Assembly: GCF_004348315.1 (NCBI RefSeq)
Contig: NZ_SMKC01000034.1
Location: 1 to 37,042 of the forward strand
Direction of reading: 5' to 3'
Origin: Streptomyces sp. 8K308
Lineage (GTDB): Bacteria; Actinomycetota; Actinomycetes; Streptomycetales; Streptomycetaceae
DNA length: 37,042 bases
Positions 16,634 to 24,209 of the stretch are shown piece after piece. The stretch's first letter is position 1; each line of letters opens with the position of its first letter. The position numbers and the translations under genes are program-made. The notes under the pieces are model-generated. The model was not told the DNA's origin and made no database searches. It worked only from the letters and a program-made list of their open reading frames with translations.

Positions 16634-17748
16634 CGCGCCGCCTCGGCGAGACCGCCCTGCGGCCCGACCCCCGCCGGCGCCAACCGCTCGGCGACGTCCA
16701 GCACATGGCGGCCCGCCATGGACGGCAGGCAGCTGCCGCGCACCGGACCGATGGCCGCCGCCCAGTCGGCGGGGATGGCCGCCTCACCGCGCAGCGCCCC
16801 GCACAGGGCCCCCGCCACGGCGGCCGTGGTGTCCGCGTCCCGGCCCATGTTGACGGCCGTCTCCACCGCGCGCGCGAAGTCGCCGCGGGCCGCGTCGAAC
16901 GCCCCGAAGGCCAGGCCGACCGCCTCCGGCGCCAGGTCGGTCCAGGGGTAGCCCCCGATCACGGTGGCCGATCTGACGGCCCGCTCGATCGACAGCTCGC
17001 TGGCCGCCGGGTCGCGCCGCGCCCGCCGGGCCGCCGTCACCGCCCGTTGCAGCGAACGCGCCGTCCAGGAGTCGTCCGGCACCACCGAGAGCGCCGCGAG
17101 CACCACCACGTCCGGGCTGTGGCTCACCATGGCCGCCGCCACGCCGGCCGCCACCGCCTGCCCGCCGTAGATGCCCTCGCCGTCGTGCGAGACCGTGCCG
17201 TCGATCGCCACCAGACGGGCCGCCTCGGCCGGCCGGCCCGCCGCGAACACCCCGAACGGCGCCGCCCGCATCGCGAGCCCGTCGCTCCAGGCGTGCCGGT
17301 GCTGCGCCGAGATGGGCGCGGCGAGGCCCCGGCGCAAATTCTCCAGCGTGCCCCGCTCGCTGAACCCGGCGCCGCGGAAGGGCCCTTCGTCCCGGTCCGC
17401 GATCCACTCGTGCCAGGCCGACTCGACGTGCTCGACGGTCAGCTCCGAGCCGTGCTCGGCCAGCAGCAGCCCGGAGAAGATCGCGTACTCGGTGTCGTCC
17501 GTGCCGGCCGGGTCGTCCGAGACGAACCCCACGATGCGCCCCCAACGCTCCCTGATCTGGGAGGGCTTGAGGTTCTCGGCCGGCGCGCCGAGCGCGTCGC
17601 CGACGGCGAGGCCCAGCATGGCGCCCCGGGCCCGGTCCCGCGGCACGACGGCGACGGGCGGCGGCTGCTCTGGCACGGCCCGCAGCCGGCGCGGGGCCGG
17701 TCGCGCGGCCGGGTCCGGTTCCGGCGCTGTCCTGGGGGTGGCGCTCAT
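16630..17748 (-). CDS. ADP-ribosylglycohydrolase-family protein (first copy)
   Basis: This 372-residue member is the closest to classical DraG/ARH proteins. GAMLGLAVGDALGAPAE spans 42-58. GTDDTEYA gives Thr83, Asp84 and Asp85. NMGRDADTTAAV gives Asp304, Asp306 and Thr307. These are the full binuclear metal ligands of the family. About 38 Pro/Ala-rich residues precede the core. It begins 48 bases after the solute-binding lipoprotein stop, the longest gap in the operon; the other junctions overlap. It should cleave an alpha-linked ribosyl or ADP-ribosyl group in the cytosol. The linked ABC importer suggests a small imported ribosylated compound rather than a modified host protein. Confidence 0.92.
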   Translation of the reverse strand: MSATPRTAPEPDPAARPAPRRLRAVPEQPPPVAVVPRDRARGAMLGLAVGDALGAPAENLKPSQIRERWGRIVGFVSDDPAGTDDTEYAIFSGLLLAEHGSELTVEHVESAWHEWIADRDEGPFRGAGFSERGTLENLRRGLAAPISAQHRHAWSDGLAMRAAPFGVFAAGRPAEAARLVAIDGTVSHDGEGIYGGQAVAAGVAAAMVSHSPDVVVLAALSVVPDDSWTARSLQRAVTAARRARRDPAASELSIERAVRSATVIGGYPWTDLAPEAVGLAFGAFDAARGDFARAVETAVNMGRDADTTAAVAGALCGALRGEAAIPADWAAAIGPVRGSCLPSMAGRHVLDVAERLAPAGVGPQGGLAEAAR

Positions 17749-17796
17749 GGTGTGGTCAGAACTCTCTTCCGTCGGGTGTGGGTGGTCCTGTGGGGG

Positions 17797-19110
17797 TCAG
17801 CGCTGGTAGCGGTTGAGGATCCGGTTGCCGTCCTCGGCGAGCTCCTCGCGCAGCCCCGCGAGGTCCAGGGCGCCGGCGTAGTACTCCTGGAAGGCGGGGG
17901 TGGCGATCTTGTCCTTCCACTCGGGGTAGCCGCGCACCCCGAGCACCGGCGACGGCAGCAGCTGGTCGGCCAGTTCGGCGCCGACGTTCCACCCGTCGTC
18001 CGTGGTGTTGAGCGCGGGGTCGGTCAGCGCGGTGCGGCTGGTGGGCAGCATCCAGTCGCCGCGCGCCAGGTCGACGGCGTGCTCGGGGCGGGTGAGGAAG
18101 GCGATGAAGTCGGCGGCGGCCTGCTGGTGTTCGCTGTCCTCGGCCACCGACAGGGTCTGCGGCACCACGCCCTGGGCGAGTCCCTGCTCGGCGCCGCCGG
18201 TCGGCATGGGCAGCACGGTCCACTCGAAGCCGTCGGGGGCCTGCTGGCTGACCTGCTGCCGGAAGGAGAAGTTGAGCGGCACCATGGCGTAGCGGTCGGC
18301 GAAGAAGCCGGGCAGCGTCTCGGAGCCCGACATGCCGAGGCTGCCGCTCGGCGCCGTGCCGTCCCGGTGCACCTGGCGGTTGACCAGCTCGGCGAAGGCG
18401 GAGTCGGCCGCGTCGAAGCGCACCACGTTCCTGCCGTCCTCCCGGTGGAAGACCTGGCCGCCTGTGGTCAACGAAAGGTTGACCGACTGGGCCACCGGCT
18501 CCCGCATGGACCAGGCGACGCCGTAGGTCTCCGGGGTGCCGTTGCCGTCCTCGTCGGTGGTCAGCGCCCGGCAGGCCGCCTCGAACTCGGCCCAGGTCCA
18601 CGGTTCCTCGGTGGTGGGCACCCGAACCCCGGACGCCTCGAGCAGCCGGCTGTTGGCGATCAGCACGCGCGGCTCCTGGAGGAACGGCACGCCGTAGACG
18701 CCGCCGTCGTAGGTGGTGGTGGCCCAGGACTCCTCGGGTACGTCGGCGCGCAGCTCGTCGGGGAGCAGCCCGCTCAGGTCGGCGAGGAAGCCGCCGTTGG
18801 CGAAGTTGGTGAGGTCGGAGGCGTCGTTGTGGATGATGTCTGGGGCCTCGCCGCCCTCGAACGAGGTCAGCAGGTGGTCGTGGATGTTGTCCCAGCTGCC
18901 CTGCACATAGCGCACCCGCACGTCGGGGTTGGCCGCGTTCCACTCCTCGACCAGCGCCTCGTTGGCGGCGATCGACTCCTCCTGCCAGGCCAGGCTGAGG
19001 AACTCGAGGGTGATCGTGCCGTTGTCGGCGCCGTCACCCGCGCCGGCGCAGCCGGCGAGGGTGACCAGCGCGAGGGCGGCGGCAGCCGCCCGGGGGAGTC
19101 GTCGTGGCAT
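17797..19110 (-). CDS. Sugar-type ABC transporter substrate-binding lipoprotein
   Basis: This 437-residue protein starts MPRRLPRAAAAALALV and has a lipobox ending LAGC, so it should be an acylated lipoprotein facing outward. The mature part has FLSLAWQEESIAANEALVEEW and EAPDIIHNDASDL, typical of family 1 carbohydrate-binding proteins. The ATG at 19110 shares a base with the permease stop (TGATG), which rejects the much longer open frame upstream. It works with the two permeases just upstream. No ATPase gene is in the operon, so a shared ATPase such as MsiK, used by many Streptomyces sugar importers, is the likely partner. The ligand is probably a ribosylated compound, inferred from the downstream genes. 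Confidence 0.92.
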   Translation of the reverse strand: MPRRLPRAAAAALALVTLAGCAGAGDGADNGTITLEFLSLAWQEESIAANEALVEEWNAANPDVRVRYVQGSWDNIHDHLLTSFEGGEAPDIIHNDASDLTNFANGGFLADLSGLLPDELRADVPEESWATTTYDGGVYGVPFLQEPRVLIANSRLLEASGVRVPTTEEPWTWAEFEAACRALTTDEDGNGTPETYGVAWSMREPVAQSVNLSLTTGGQVFHREDGRNVVRFDAADSAFAELVNRQVHRDGTAPSGSLGMSGSETLPGFFADRYAMVPLNFSFRQQVSQQAPDGFEWTVLPMPTGGAEQGLAQGVVPQTLSVAEDSEHQQAAADFIAFLTRPEHAVDLARGDWMLPTSRTALTDPALNTTDDGWNVGAELADQLLPSPVLGVRGYPEWKDKIATPAFQEYYAGALDLAGLREELAEDGNRILNRYQR

Positions 19111-20039
19111 CAGCCCTTCACCGCCCCCGCGAGCATGCCGCCGACCAGGCGCCGCTGGAGCAGCGCGAAGAACAGCAGCGTCGGCAGGGTGGCGAGCACC
19201 GAGGCGGCGGCCAGCGGGCCGAGGTCCGCCACGCCCTCGGCGCCGATGAAGTGGGTGAGGATCACGGACATCGTCTGCTTCTCCGGGGACTTGAGCAGGA
19301 CCAGGGCGAAGAAGAACTCGTTCCAGGCGGTGACGAAGGAGAACATCAGGGTGGCCACCAGGCCCGGGGTGAGCATCGGCAGCACGACGCTGGCCAGGGT
19401 GCGGAGCCGGCCGGCGCCGTCCATCGCGGCGGCCTCCTCGAGTTCGAGCGGCACCGCCCGCACGTAGCCCTGGAGCATCCAGAGCGCGAACGGCAGGTTC
19501 CACACCACGTAGACCAGGACCAGGCCCGGCAGCGAGTTGATGAGGTGCAGGTTTCGCAGCACCAGGAACAGCGGGATGATGACCAGCACGAAGGGGAACA
19601 TCTGGCTGATCAGGATCCAGACCGTGCCGGCCTGGCTGATCCGGGAGCGGAAGCGCACCATCACGTACGCCGCCGGCACGGATATCGCCACGGCTATCAG
19701 CGCCGCGCTGACCGCCACCAGCAGGCTGTTGAGCGCCGAGCGCAGCAGCGGCTGCGCGTCGAACGCGTCCCGGTAGTTGTCCAGGCTTGGCTCCCTCGGC
19801 AGCCACGTCGGATCGATCGCGCCCAGCTCCTGCGGTGACTTGAACGAGGTGGACACCAGCCACAGCAGCGGGAAGGCGAGGAAGACGAGGTACGCGGCCA
19901 GCGCGAGGTACTGCCCGGCGCGGGCGGCTCGGCGCCGGGCCGACACCGACCGCCTGCCGCCGCCCGCCGCGCGGGGCGCGGCGGAGCCGGCGCGTGGCGG
20001 CGCGACCATCGCAGGCCCCGGGCTCCTGTCGTCGCTCAT
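19110..20039 (-). CDS. ABC sugar transporter permease, MalG type
   Basis: The 309-residue protein has six predicted helices, starting with YLALAAYLVFLAFPLLWLVST near residue 45. The EAA loop, EEAAAMDGAGRLRTLASVVL, contacts the ATPase. SLDNYRDAF before the second helix is typical of MalG-like permeases. An Arg/Ala-rich cytosolic N-terminus of about 40 residues precedes the first helix. The ATG at 20039 overlaps the stop of the first permease as ATGA, and the stop shares a base with the lipoprotein start. It pairs with the MalF-type permease to form the membrane channel. Confidence 0.93.
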   Translation of the reverse strand: MSDDRSPGPAMVAPPRAGSAAPRAAGGGRRSVSARRRAARAGQYLALAAYLVFLAFPLLWLVSTSFKSPQELGAIDPTWLPREPSLDNYRDAFDAQPLLRSALNSLLVAVSAALIAVAISVPAAYVMVRFRSRISQAGTVWILISQMFPFVLVIIPLFLVLRNLHLINSLPGLVLVYVVWNLPFALWMLQGYVRAVPLELEEAAAMDGAGRLRTLASVVLPMLTPGLVATLMFSFVTAWNEFFFALVLLKSPEKQTMSVILTHFIGAEGVADLGPLAAASVLATLPTLLFFALLQRRLVGGMLAGAVKG

Positions 20040-21001
20040 CGGGTCTCTCCCTTCAGCCGGTTCCGCAGGAACAACGTCAGGAAGACGGCGACGACGGCGA
20101 CCAGGACCAGGCCCATCGCGGCGGCGTAGCCGTACTGGCCGTAGGTGAAGGCCTCCTCGTAGACGAAGAGGCTCGGCAGCCTGGTCTCGCCGGCGGGGCC
20201 GCCGCCGGTGAGCACGTACACCAGGCCGAAGGAGTTGAAGTTCCAGATGAAGTTGAGCGCGGTAATGGCCAGCACCACGGGCCGCAGCGCCGGCCAGGTC
20301 ACCGTCGTGAAGCGGCGCCAGACGCCGGCGCCGTCGATCTGCGCGGCCTCCCGCAGCTCGTGCGGGACGTTCTGCAGGCCGGCGAGGAGCACGACGGTGG
20401 TCTGCGGCATCCCGGCCCAGACGCCGACGACGATGACGGCGGGCAGCGCGAGCGACAGGTCGGTGAGCCAGTCGACGTTCTCCGTGATCAGGCCGAGGTC
20501 GGAGAGCGTTCCGTTGAGGATGCCGGCGTCCTGGTGGTAGACCAGCCGCCACATGATGCCGACGACCACCTCGGGCATGGCCCAGGGGACGATGGCCAGC
20601 GTCCTCGCCAGCCAGCGGAACCGCAGGTCCTGGTTGAGCAGCAGGGCGAGGCCGAGCGCCAGCAGGAACTGCAGGGCGGTGACGCAGACGGCCCACACCA
20701 CGCCGATCCGGAACGACTCCCAGAACAGGTCGTCGTGCCGGAGGTCCTGGAAGTTGAGGGTGCCCACGAACTGGGTGGGGGAGGTGCGGCCGGCCTGCGC
20801 GTCGGTGAACGCCAGCGAGATGCCGTAGAGCAGCGGCCCGACGCTCAGCAGGAGTATCGGGAGCAGCACGGGGAGCAGCAGGAACCAGGCCCCGCGGTCG
20901 AGGCCGAGGGCCTGTCGGCGGCGCCCTGGCGTGCGGGGCGGCGGGGTGCCGCGGCTGCCCGGGGCGGCGTCGGCCCGAGCGGCGGTGAGACTCATGGTCA
21001 C
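20036..21001 (-). CDS. ABC sugar transporter permease, MalF type
   Basis: The 321-residue protein has six or more hydrophobic helices, beginning WFLLLPVLLPILLLSVGPLL, and the EAA loop ELREAAQIDGAGVWRRFTTV. YGISLAFTDAQ after the first helix and the large outside segment before the second are typical of MalF-like subunits. The start is GTG 21001, overlapping the LacI stop as GTGA, or ATG 20995 six bases later; the difference is two residues. Its translation appears coupled to the upstream regulator. Confidence 0.93.
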   Translation of the reverse strand: MTMSLTAARADAAPGSRGTPPPRTPGRRRQALGLDRGAWFLLLPVLLPILLLSVGPLLYGISLAFTDAQAGRTSPTQFVGTLNFQDLRHDDLFWESFRIGVVWAVCVTALQFLLALGLALLLNQDLRFRWLARTLAIVPWAMPEVVVGIMWRLVYHQDAGILNGTLSDLGLITENVDWLTDLSLALPAVIVVGVWAGMPQTTVVLLAGLQNVPHELREAAQIDGAGVWRRFTTVTWPALRPVVLAITALNFIWNFNSFGLVYVLTGGGPAGETRLPSLFVYEEAFTYGQYGYAAAMGLVLVAVVAVFLTLFLRNRLKGETR

Positions 21002-22032
21002 CTTCTGGGGTCGGTCGCCGGCGCGGTGGAGGCGCGCACGACGAGGCGGGGCGGGGTGGTGGTGGTCCGGGGCGCGGGCACGAGCGGGTTCCCGGCCGGG
21101 CCTTCGAGTCGGTCGAGGAGCATCAGGGCGGCGCGCCGGCCGCGCTCGGCGGAGCCGAGGTCGACGCTGGTGAGCGGCGGCCAGCCGGCCTGGGCGAGCG
21201 CGCTGTCGTCCATGCCGGCCACGGCGAGGTCGTGCGGTATCCGAAGGCCGTGCGCGAGCAGGGCGTGCGCGGCGCCGAGCGCCAGCTGGTCGTTGGCGCA
21301 GAAGACGGCGTCCGGGCGGGCGGCGAGCAGTCGCTCGGCCGCGGCCTGGCCCTGCTCGATGCCGAAGTCGGTGTGGACGACGAGGTCCGGGTCGTAGGGG
21401 AGGCCGCAGACGGCGAGCGCGGCGCGGTAGCCGAGGTCGCGGTTGTGTCCCGGGACCGTGTCCGACGGGCCGCCGATGTAGGCGATCCGCCGCCGCCCCG
21501 TCTCGTGCAGGTGCCGCACGGCGAGCGCGGCGCCGGCGACCGAGTCGGCCCGCACGCTGTCCACCGGGCCGGGCTCCGGCAGCGAGCCGATGACCACCAC
21601 GGGGCCCGCCGCGGAGGCCAGCGCCGCCAGGTGCTCGTCGGTGATGCGGATCGGGCAGAGGATGAGCCCGTCGCTCGTGCGGTCGCCGAGGCTGCGCAGC
21701 ACGGCCAGTTCGTCCTCGGCGACCGCGTCGGTCGAGTGCAGCAGCAGGCGGTAGCCGGCGGCCTTGGTGACGGCCTGGATCGCCCTGACCATCGCGACGT
21801 AGACGGGGTTGCCGATGTCGGGCATGGCGAAGGTGAGCTGTCTCGTTCTGCCGCCCTTGAGGGAACGGGCGACCGCGTTGGGCACGTAGCCGAGCTCGGC
21901 GGCGGCGCGGCGCACCCGCTCGGTGGTGTCCCGGCGGGCGCCCTGACCATTGAGCACGCGGGAGACCGAGGCGGTCGAGACGCCAGCGCGCCGCGCGATC
22001 GACACGATGGTCGGTTGTCCACCGTTCGGCAT
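20998..22032 (-). CDS. LacI-family transcriptional regulator
   Basis: The 344-residue protein has an N-terminal helix-turn-helix, TIVSIARRAGVSTASVSRVL (8-27), a hinge region, and a periplasmic-binding-protein-like effector domain with FAMPDIGNPVYVAMV and the C-terminal VAGMDDSALA motif. It is the first gene of the operon and overlaps the permease, so regulator and transporter are made together. Two CG-centred operators lie 36-71 bases upstream of its start, so autoregulation and control of the whole operon are likely. By family rule it should repress and release on a sugar-like ligand, here perhaps ribose or the imported riboside. AAGGGA about eight bases before ATG 22032 serves as ribosome binding site. 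Confidence 0.93.
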   Translation of the reverse strand: MPNGGQPTIVSIARRAGVSTASVSRVLNGQGARRDTTERVRRAAAELGYVPNAVARSLKGGRTRQLTFAMPDIGNPVYVAMVRAIQAVTKAAGYRLLLHSTDAVAEDELAVLRSLGDRTSDGLILCPIRITDEHLAALASAAGPVVVIGSLPEPGPVDSVRADSVAGAALAVRHLHETGRRRIAYIGGPSDTVPGHNRDLGYRAALAVCGLPYDPDLVVHTDFGIEQGQAAAERLLAARPDAVFCANDQLALGAAHALLAHGLRIPHDLAVAGMDDSALAQAGWPPLTSVDLGSAERGRRAALMLLDRLEGPAGNPLVPAPRTTTTPPRLVVRASTAPATDPRR

Positions 22033-22067
22033 CCCATCCGTCCCTTTTCTTGGGATAGTTCCGGTTT

Positions 22068-22083
22068 CTGTAATCGTTTCCAG
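22068..22083 (-). promoter_or_regulatory. LacI-type operator, proximal
   Basis: Read on the minus strand the site is CTGGAAACGATTACAG, a CG-centred near-palindrome with one mismatch in the outer arms (CTGGAA against TTACAG). It matches the usual LacI-family operator form and lies 19 bp from a second, better copy. It is 36 bases before the LacI start. Confidence 0.65.
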
Positions 22084-22086
22084 CGG

Positions 22087-22102
22087 CTGTAATCGTTTAC
22101 AG
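22087..22102 (-). promoter_or_regulatory. LacI-type operator, distal
   Basis: On the minus strand the site is CTGTAAACGATTACAG, with perfect six-base arms CTGTAA/TTACAG around a CG centre. Spacing of 19 bp centre-to-centre to the proximal copy, close to two helical turns, suits two bound dimers on one face of DNA. Confidence 0.72.
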
Positions 22103-22193
22103 ATGTTGCTGTCGTGTTTCCCGGCCCGTCAAGGGGTGGTCGTCGATCGATACCTGCCCGACACCCTTGCGCCGGGCGGATGTTGACTCTCAC

Positions 22194-22898
22194 TCAGCTT
22201 TCGCCCGCGGCCAACAGGTCCTGATCCTCGGCCGACTTGGCCAGCAGCTCCAGCATCGCCAGCTCGGCGCGCGCCGCGTCCCGGTCGCGGACCGCGTCCA
22301 GCACCGCGCGATGGCTCGGCACCGGATCGCCCGCCGCCGGGTGCGCGTGCACCAGGCGGTCCCGCTCCCGCAGCCCGGGCTCGAGCAACAGGTCCAGCCG
22401 GCCGAGGAGTTCGTTCCCGGTGGCGGCCAACAGGGCCCGGTGGAACGCGGTGTCGGCCTCGGTCGCCGCCGCGGAGTCGCCGTGCGCACCGGCCATCGCC
22501 GCCAGCGCCGCGTCGAGCGCGGCCAGATCGGACTCGGTGCGGCGCAGCGCGGCCCGGCGGGCGGCGGCCGGCTCGACTATGGAACGCACGTCGGCCAGGT
22601 CCCGCAGCAGCTGCTCCGAGTCTCCGCTGACGACCCGCCAGTGGATCACGTCGGGATCGAGCAGGTTCCACGCCGAGCGGGCGCGGACGAAGGTGCCGCG
22701 CTTCTGCCGGGCGTCGATCAGGCCCTTGCCGGCCAGCACCTTCAGCGACTCGCGCATCACGGTGATGCTCACGTCGAGCTGCTCGCCGAGCGCCCGCACG
22801 TCCAGCGTGTCGCCCTCGGTGAACTCGCCGCCGACGATGCGCGCACCCAGCTGGTGCACCACCTGCCCGTGCACGCCGCGGGCTGAGTAGGCCGCCAT
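22194..22898 (-). CDS. GntR-family regulator, FadR/FCD type
   Basis: This 234-residue protein begins with a winged helix: VVHQLGARIVGGEFTEGD and LDVSITVMRESLKVLAGKGL (residues about 13-60), then RGTFVR. The all-helical FCD ligand domain follows, with DVRSIVEPAAARRAA, DTAFHRALLAATGN and HRAVLDAVRDRD supplying the conserved Asp and His metal ligands. FadR-subfamily regulators usually sense sugar acids or carboxylates, which fits pectin or sugar-acid use by neighbours, but no target is proven. GGGAG lies six bases before ATG 22898. It is transcribed in the same direction as the LacI operon but separated from it by a 161-base intergenic region. Confidence 0.9.
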   Translation of the reverse strand: MAAYSARGVHGQVVHQLGARIVGGEFTEGDTLDVRALGEQLDVSITVMRESLKVLAGKGLIDARQKRGTFVRARSAWNLLDPDVIHWRVVSGDSEQLLRDLADVRSIVEPAAARRAALRRTESDLAALDAALAAMAGAHGDSAAATEADTAFHRALLAATGNELLGRLDLLLEPGLRERDRLVHAHPAAGDPVPSHRAVLDAVRDRDAARAELAMLELLAKSAEDQDLLAAGES

Positions 22899-22949
22899 GA
22901 CGAGCTCCCGGGGTGGAGGGTGATCGGACGCGCCCAGTCTAGCCTGGAC

Positions 22950-22968
22950 ATTATTTATGAATAGTTAT
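22950..22968. promoter_or_regulatory. AT-rich imperfect palindrome upstream of the GntR gene
   Basis: ATTATTTATGAATAGTTAT is an AT-rich island in very GC-rich DNA, with about half its positions symmetric around a central G. It lies 52 bases upstream of the GntR start, and a TAGACT hexamer (minus strand, near 22936-22941) follows as a possible -10 box. It could be the GntR autoregulatory site or simply promoter DNA. Confidence 0.35.
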
Positions 22969-22982
22969 TGACGGGGCGATGA

Positions 22983-23012
22983 CCCGCCGGCGCGAGTACC
23001 CGCGCCGGCGGG
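22983..23012 (-). terminator. Strong GC hairpin between aldo/keto reductase and GntR genes
   Basis: CCCGCCGGCGCG (22983-22994) and CGCGCCGGCGGG (23001-23012) pair perfectly over 12 bp with a six-base loop. It lies 66 bases after the reductase stop on the minus strand. There is no clear U-run, as is common for streptomycete terminators. Confidence 0.6.
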
Positions 23013-23077
23013 GACGCGGCGGCCGCGCCGGCGGGTTCGGCGGCGCGCGCTTCGCCGGTCGGGCCGGCGTGGCGGGG

Positions 23078-24061
23078 CTACCAGCGGTCGTGGACCAGGG
23101 GGCGGATGCGGTGGTCGTAGAGGTCGCGGATGGCGTCGAGTGTCTCGTCCCGCAGGGCCGGCAGCGCGGCGGCCGCCGCGTTGGCGTGGGCCTGGTCGCG
23201 GTCGCGGGCACCGGGGATGACCGTGGAGACGCCCGGCTGCTGGAGAATCCAGCGCAGGGCCGTCTGCGCGGGGGTGGCCCCCTCGGGCGCCAGCTCCGCG
23301 AACTCCACGGCCGCCGCCACGCCCGTGGCGTAGTCGACGCCGGAGAAGGTCTCCCCCTGGTCGAAGGCCTCGCCCTGCCGGTTGTAGGTGCGGTGGTCGT
23401 CCGGCGGGAACACGGTGTGCTCGGTGTACCGGCCGGACAGCAGGCCGCTGGCCAGCGGCACGCGGGCGATGATGCCGACCCCGGCGTCGTCGGCGGCGGG
23501 CAGCACCTCCTCGAGCGGCTTGAGCCGGAACGGGTTGAGGATGATCTGCACGCTCGCCGTGCCGGGGCGTCCGATCGCGGTGAGCGCCTCCGCGCACGTC
23601 TCCACGCTCACCCCGTACGCCGCGATCCGCCCCTCCTCGACCAGGGTGTCAAGCGCGTCGAAGACGGCGTCCGAGGAGAAGACCGGCGTGGGCGGGCAGT
23701 GCAACTGCACCAGGTCGAGCCGGTCGACGCCCAGGTTCCGGCGTGAACGGTCCGTCCACGCACGGAAGTTGTCCAGGGTGAACTGCGCCGGGTCCTGCGC
23801 CACCCGGCGGCCCATCTTGGTGGCCACCAACACCCCCGCGTCCGGGCGCTCGCGCAGGAACCGGCCGATCAGCCGCTCACTGCGCCCGTCCCCGTAGACG
23901 TCCGCGGTGTCGAAGAAGGTCACCCCGGACTCGACGGACGCCTCGAGCACCGCGAGCGCCTCGTCCTCCCTCACCTCGCCCCAGTCCGCCCCGAGTTGCC
24001 AGGTGCCGAGGCCGACCTCGGAAACCCGCTGGCCGCTCCTGCCGAAGACCCGTTGCCGCAT
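23078..24061 (-). CDS. Aldo/keto reductase
   Basis: This 327-residue NADPH-dependent oxidoreductase shows the family tetrad: Asp51 and Tyr56 in FFDTADVYG, Lys82 in VATKMG, and His121 in LVQLHCPP. The cofactor-binding end includes VIPGARDRDQAHANAAA. It belongs to the group of soluble reductases related to YajO/IolS-type proteins, acting on sugar or inositol-like carbonyls; the substrate is not evident. I prefer ATG 24061 because GGAGAGGGAG sits at good distance upstream; GTG 24076 is the in-frame alternative and would overlap that site. It diverges from the pectate lyase gene, sharing a 148-base intergenic region with a palindromic site, so the two may be co-regulated. Confidence 0.9.
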   Translation of the reverse strand: MRQRVFGRSGQRVSEVGLGTWQLGADWGEVREDEALAVLEASVESGVTFFDTADVYGDGRSERLIGRFLRERPDAGVLVATKMGRRVAQDPAQFTLDNFRAWTDRSRRNLGVDRLDLVQLHCPPTPVFSSDAVFDALDTLVEEGRIAAYGVSVETCAEALTAIGRPGTASVQIILNPFRLKPLEEVLPAADDAGVGIIARVPLASGLLSGRYTEHTVFPPDDHRTYNRQGEAFDQGETFSGVDYATGVAAAVEFAELAPEGATPAQTALRWILQQPGVSTVIPGARDRDQAHANAAAAALPALRDETLDAIRDLYDHRIRPLVHDRW

Positions 24062-24095
24062 GTTCTCCCTCTCCACTGGTTTACAGGATGCGCGC

Positions 24096-24137
24096 GATAG
24101 TCCACATGGTGCCCCTGATCGTCCACACAGGACGATC
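24096..24137. promoter_or_regulatory. Palindrome plus direct repeat in the reductase/pectate lyase divergent region
   Basis: GATCGTCC-ACACA-GGACGATC at 24117-24137 is a perfect inverted repeat. The left part recurs as GATAGTCCACA at 24096-24106, exactly 21 bp from GATCGTCCACA at 24117-24127, two helical turns. TAGCCT at 24138-24143 abuts the palindrome and could be the -10 box of the pectate lyase gene, so a bound regulator would block it. The regulator is unknown; the nearby GntR protein is one candidate. Confidence 0.55.
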
Positions 24138-24209
24138 TAGCCTGAACTCCGCCCGAGCCGCGCGGCCCCCCACCCCCCATGCAGAGCCGTCTGGGAAGGA
24201 AGGCACGAC

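Noticed and set aside
17797..19863. Longer frame for the binding lipoprotein extending into the permease gene
   Set aside because: The extension is a shadow of the MalG-type permease; a proper signal peptide and lipobox start at 19110.
24079..24086. GTTTACAG half-site of the LacI operator upstream of the aldo/keto reductase
   Set aside because: Only an eight-base half matches and no second arm is present at the right spacing.
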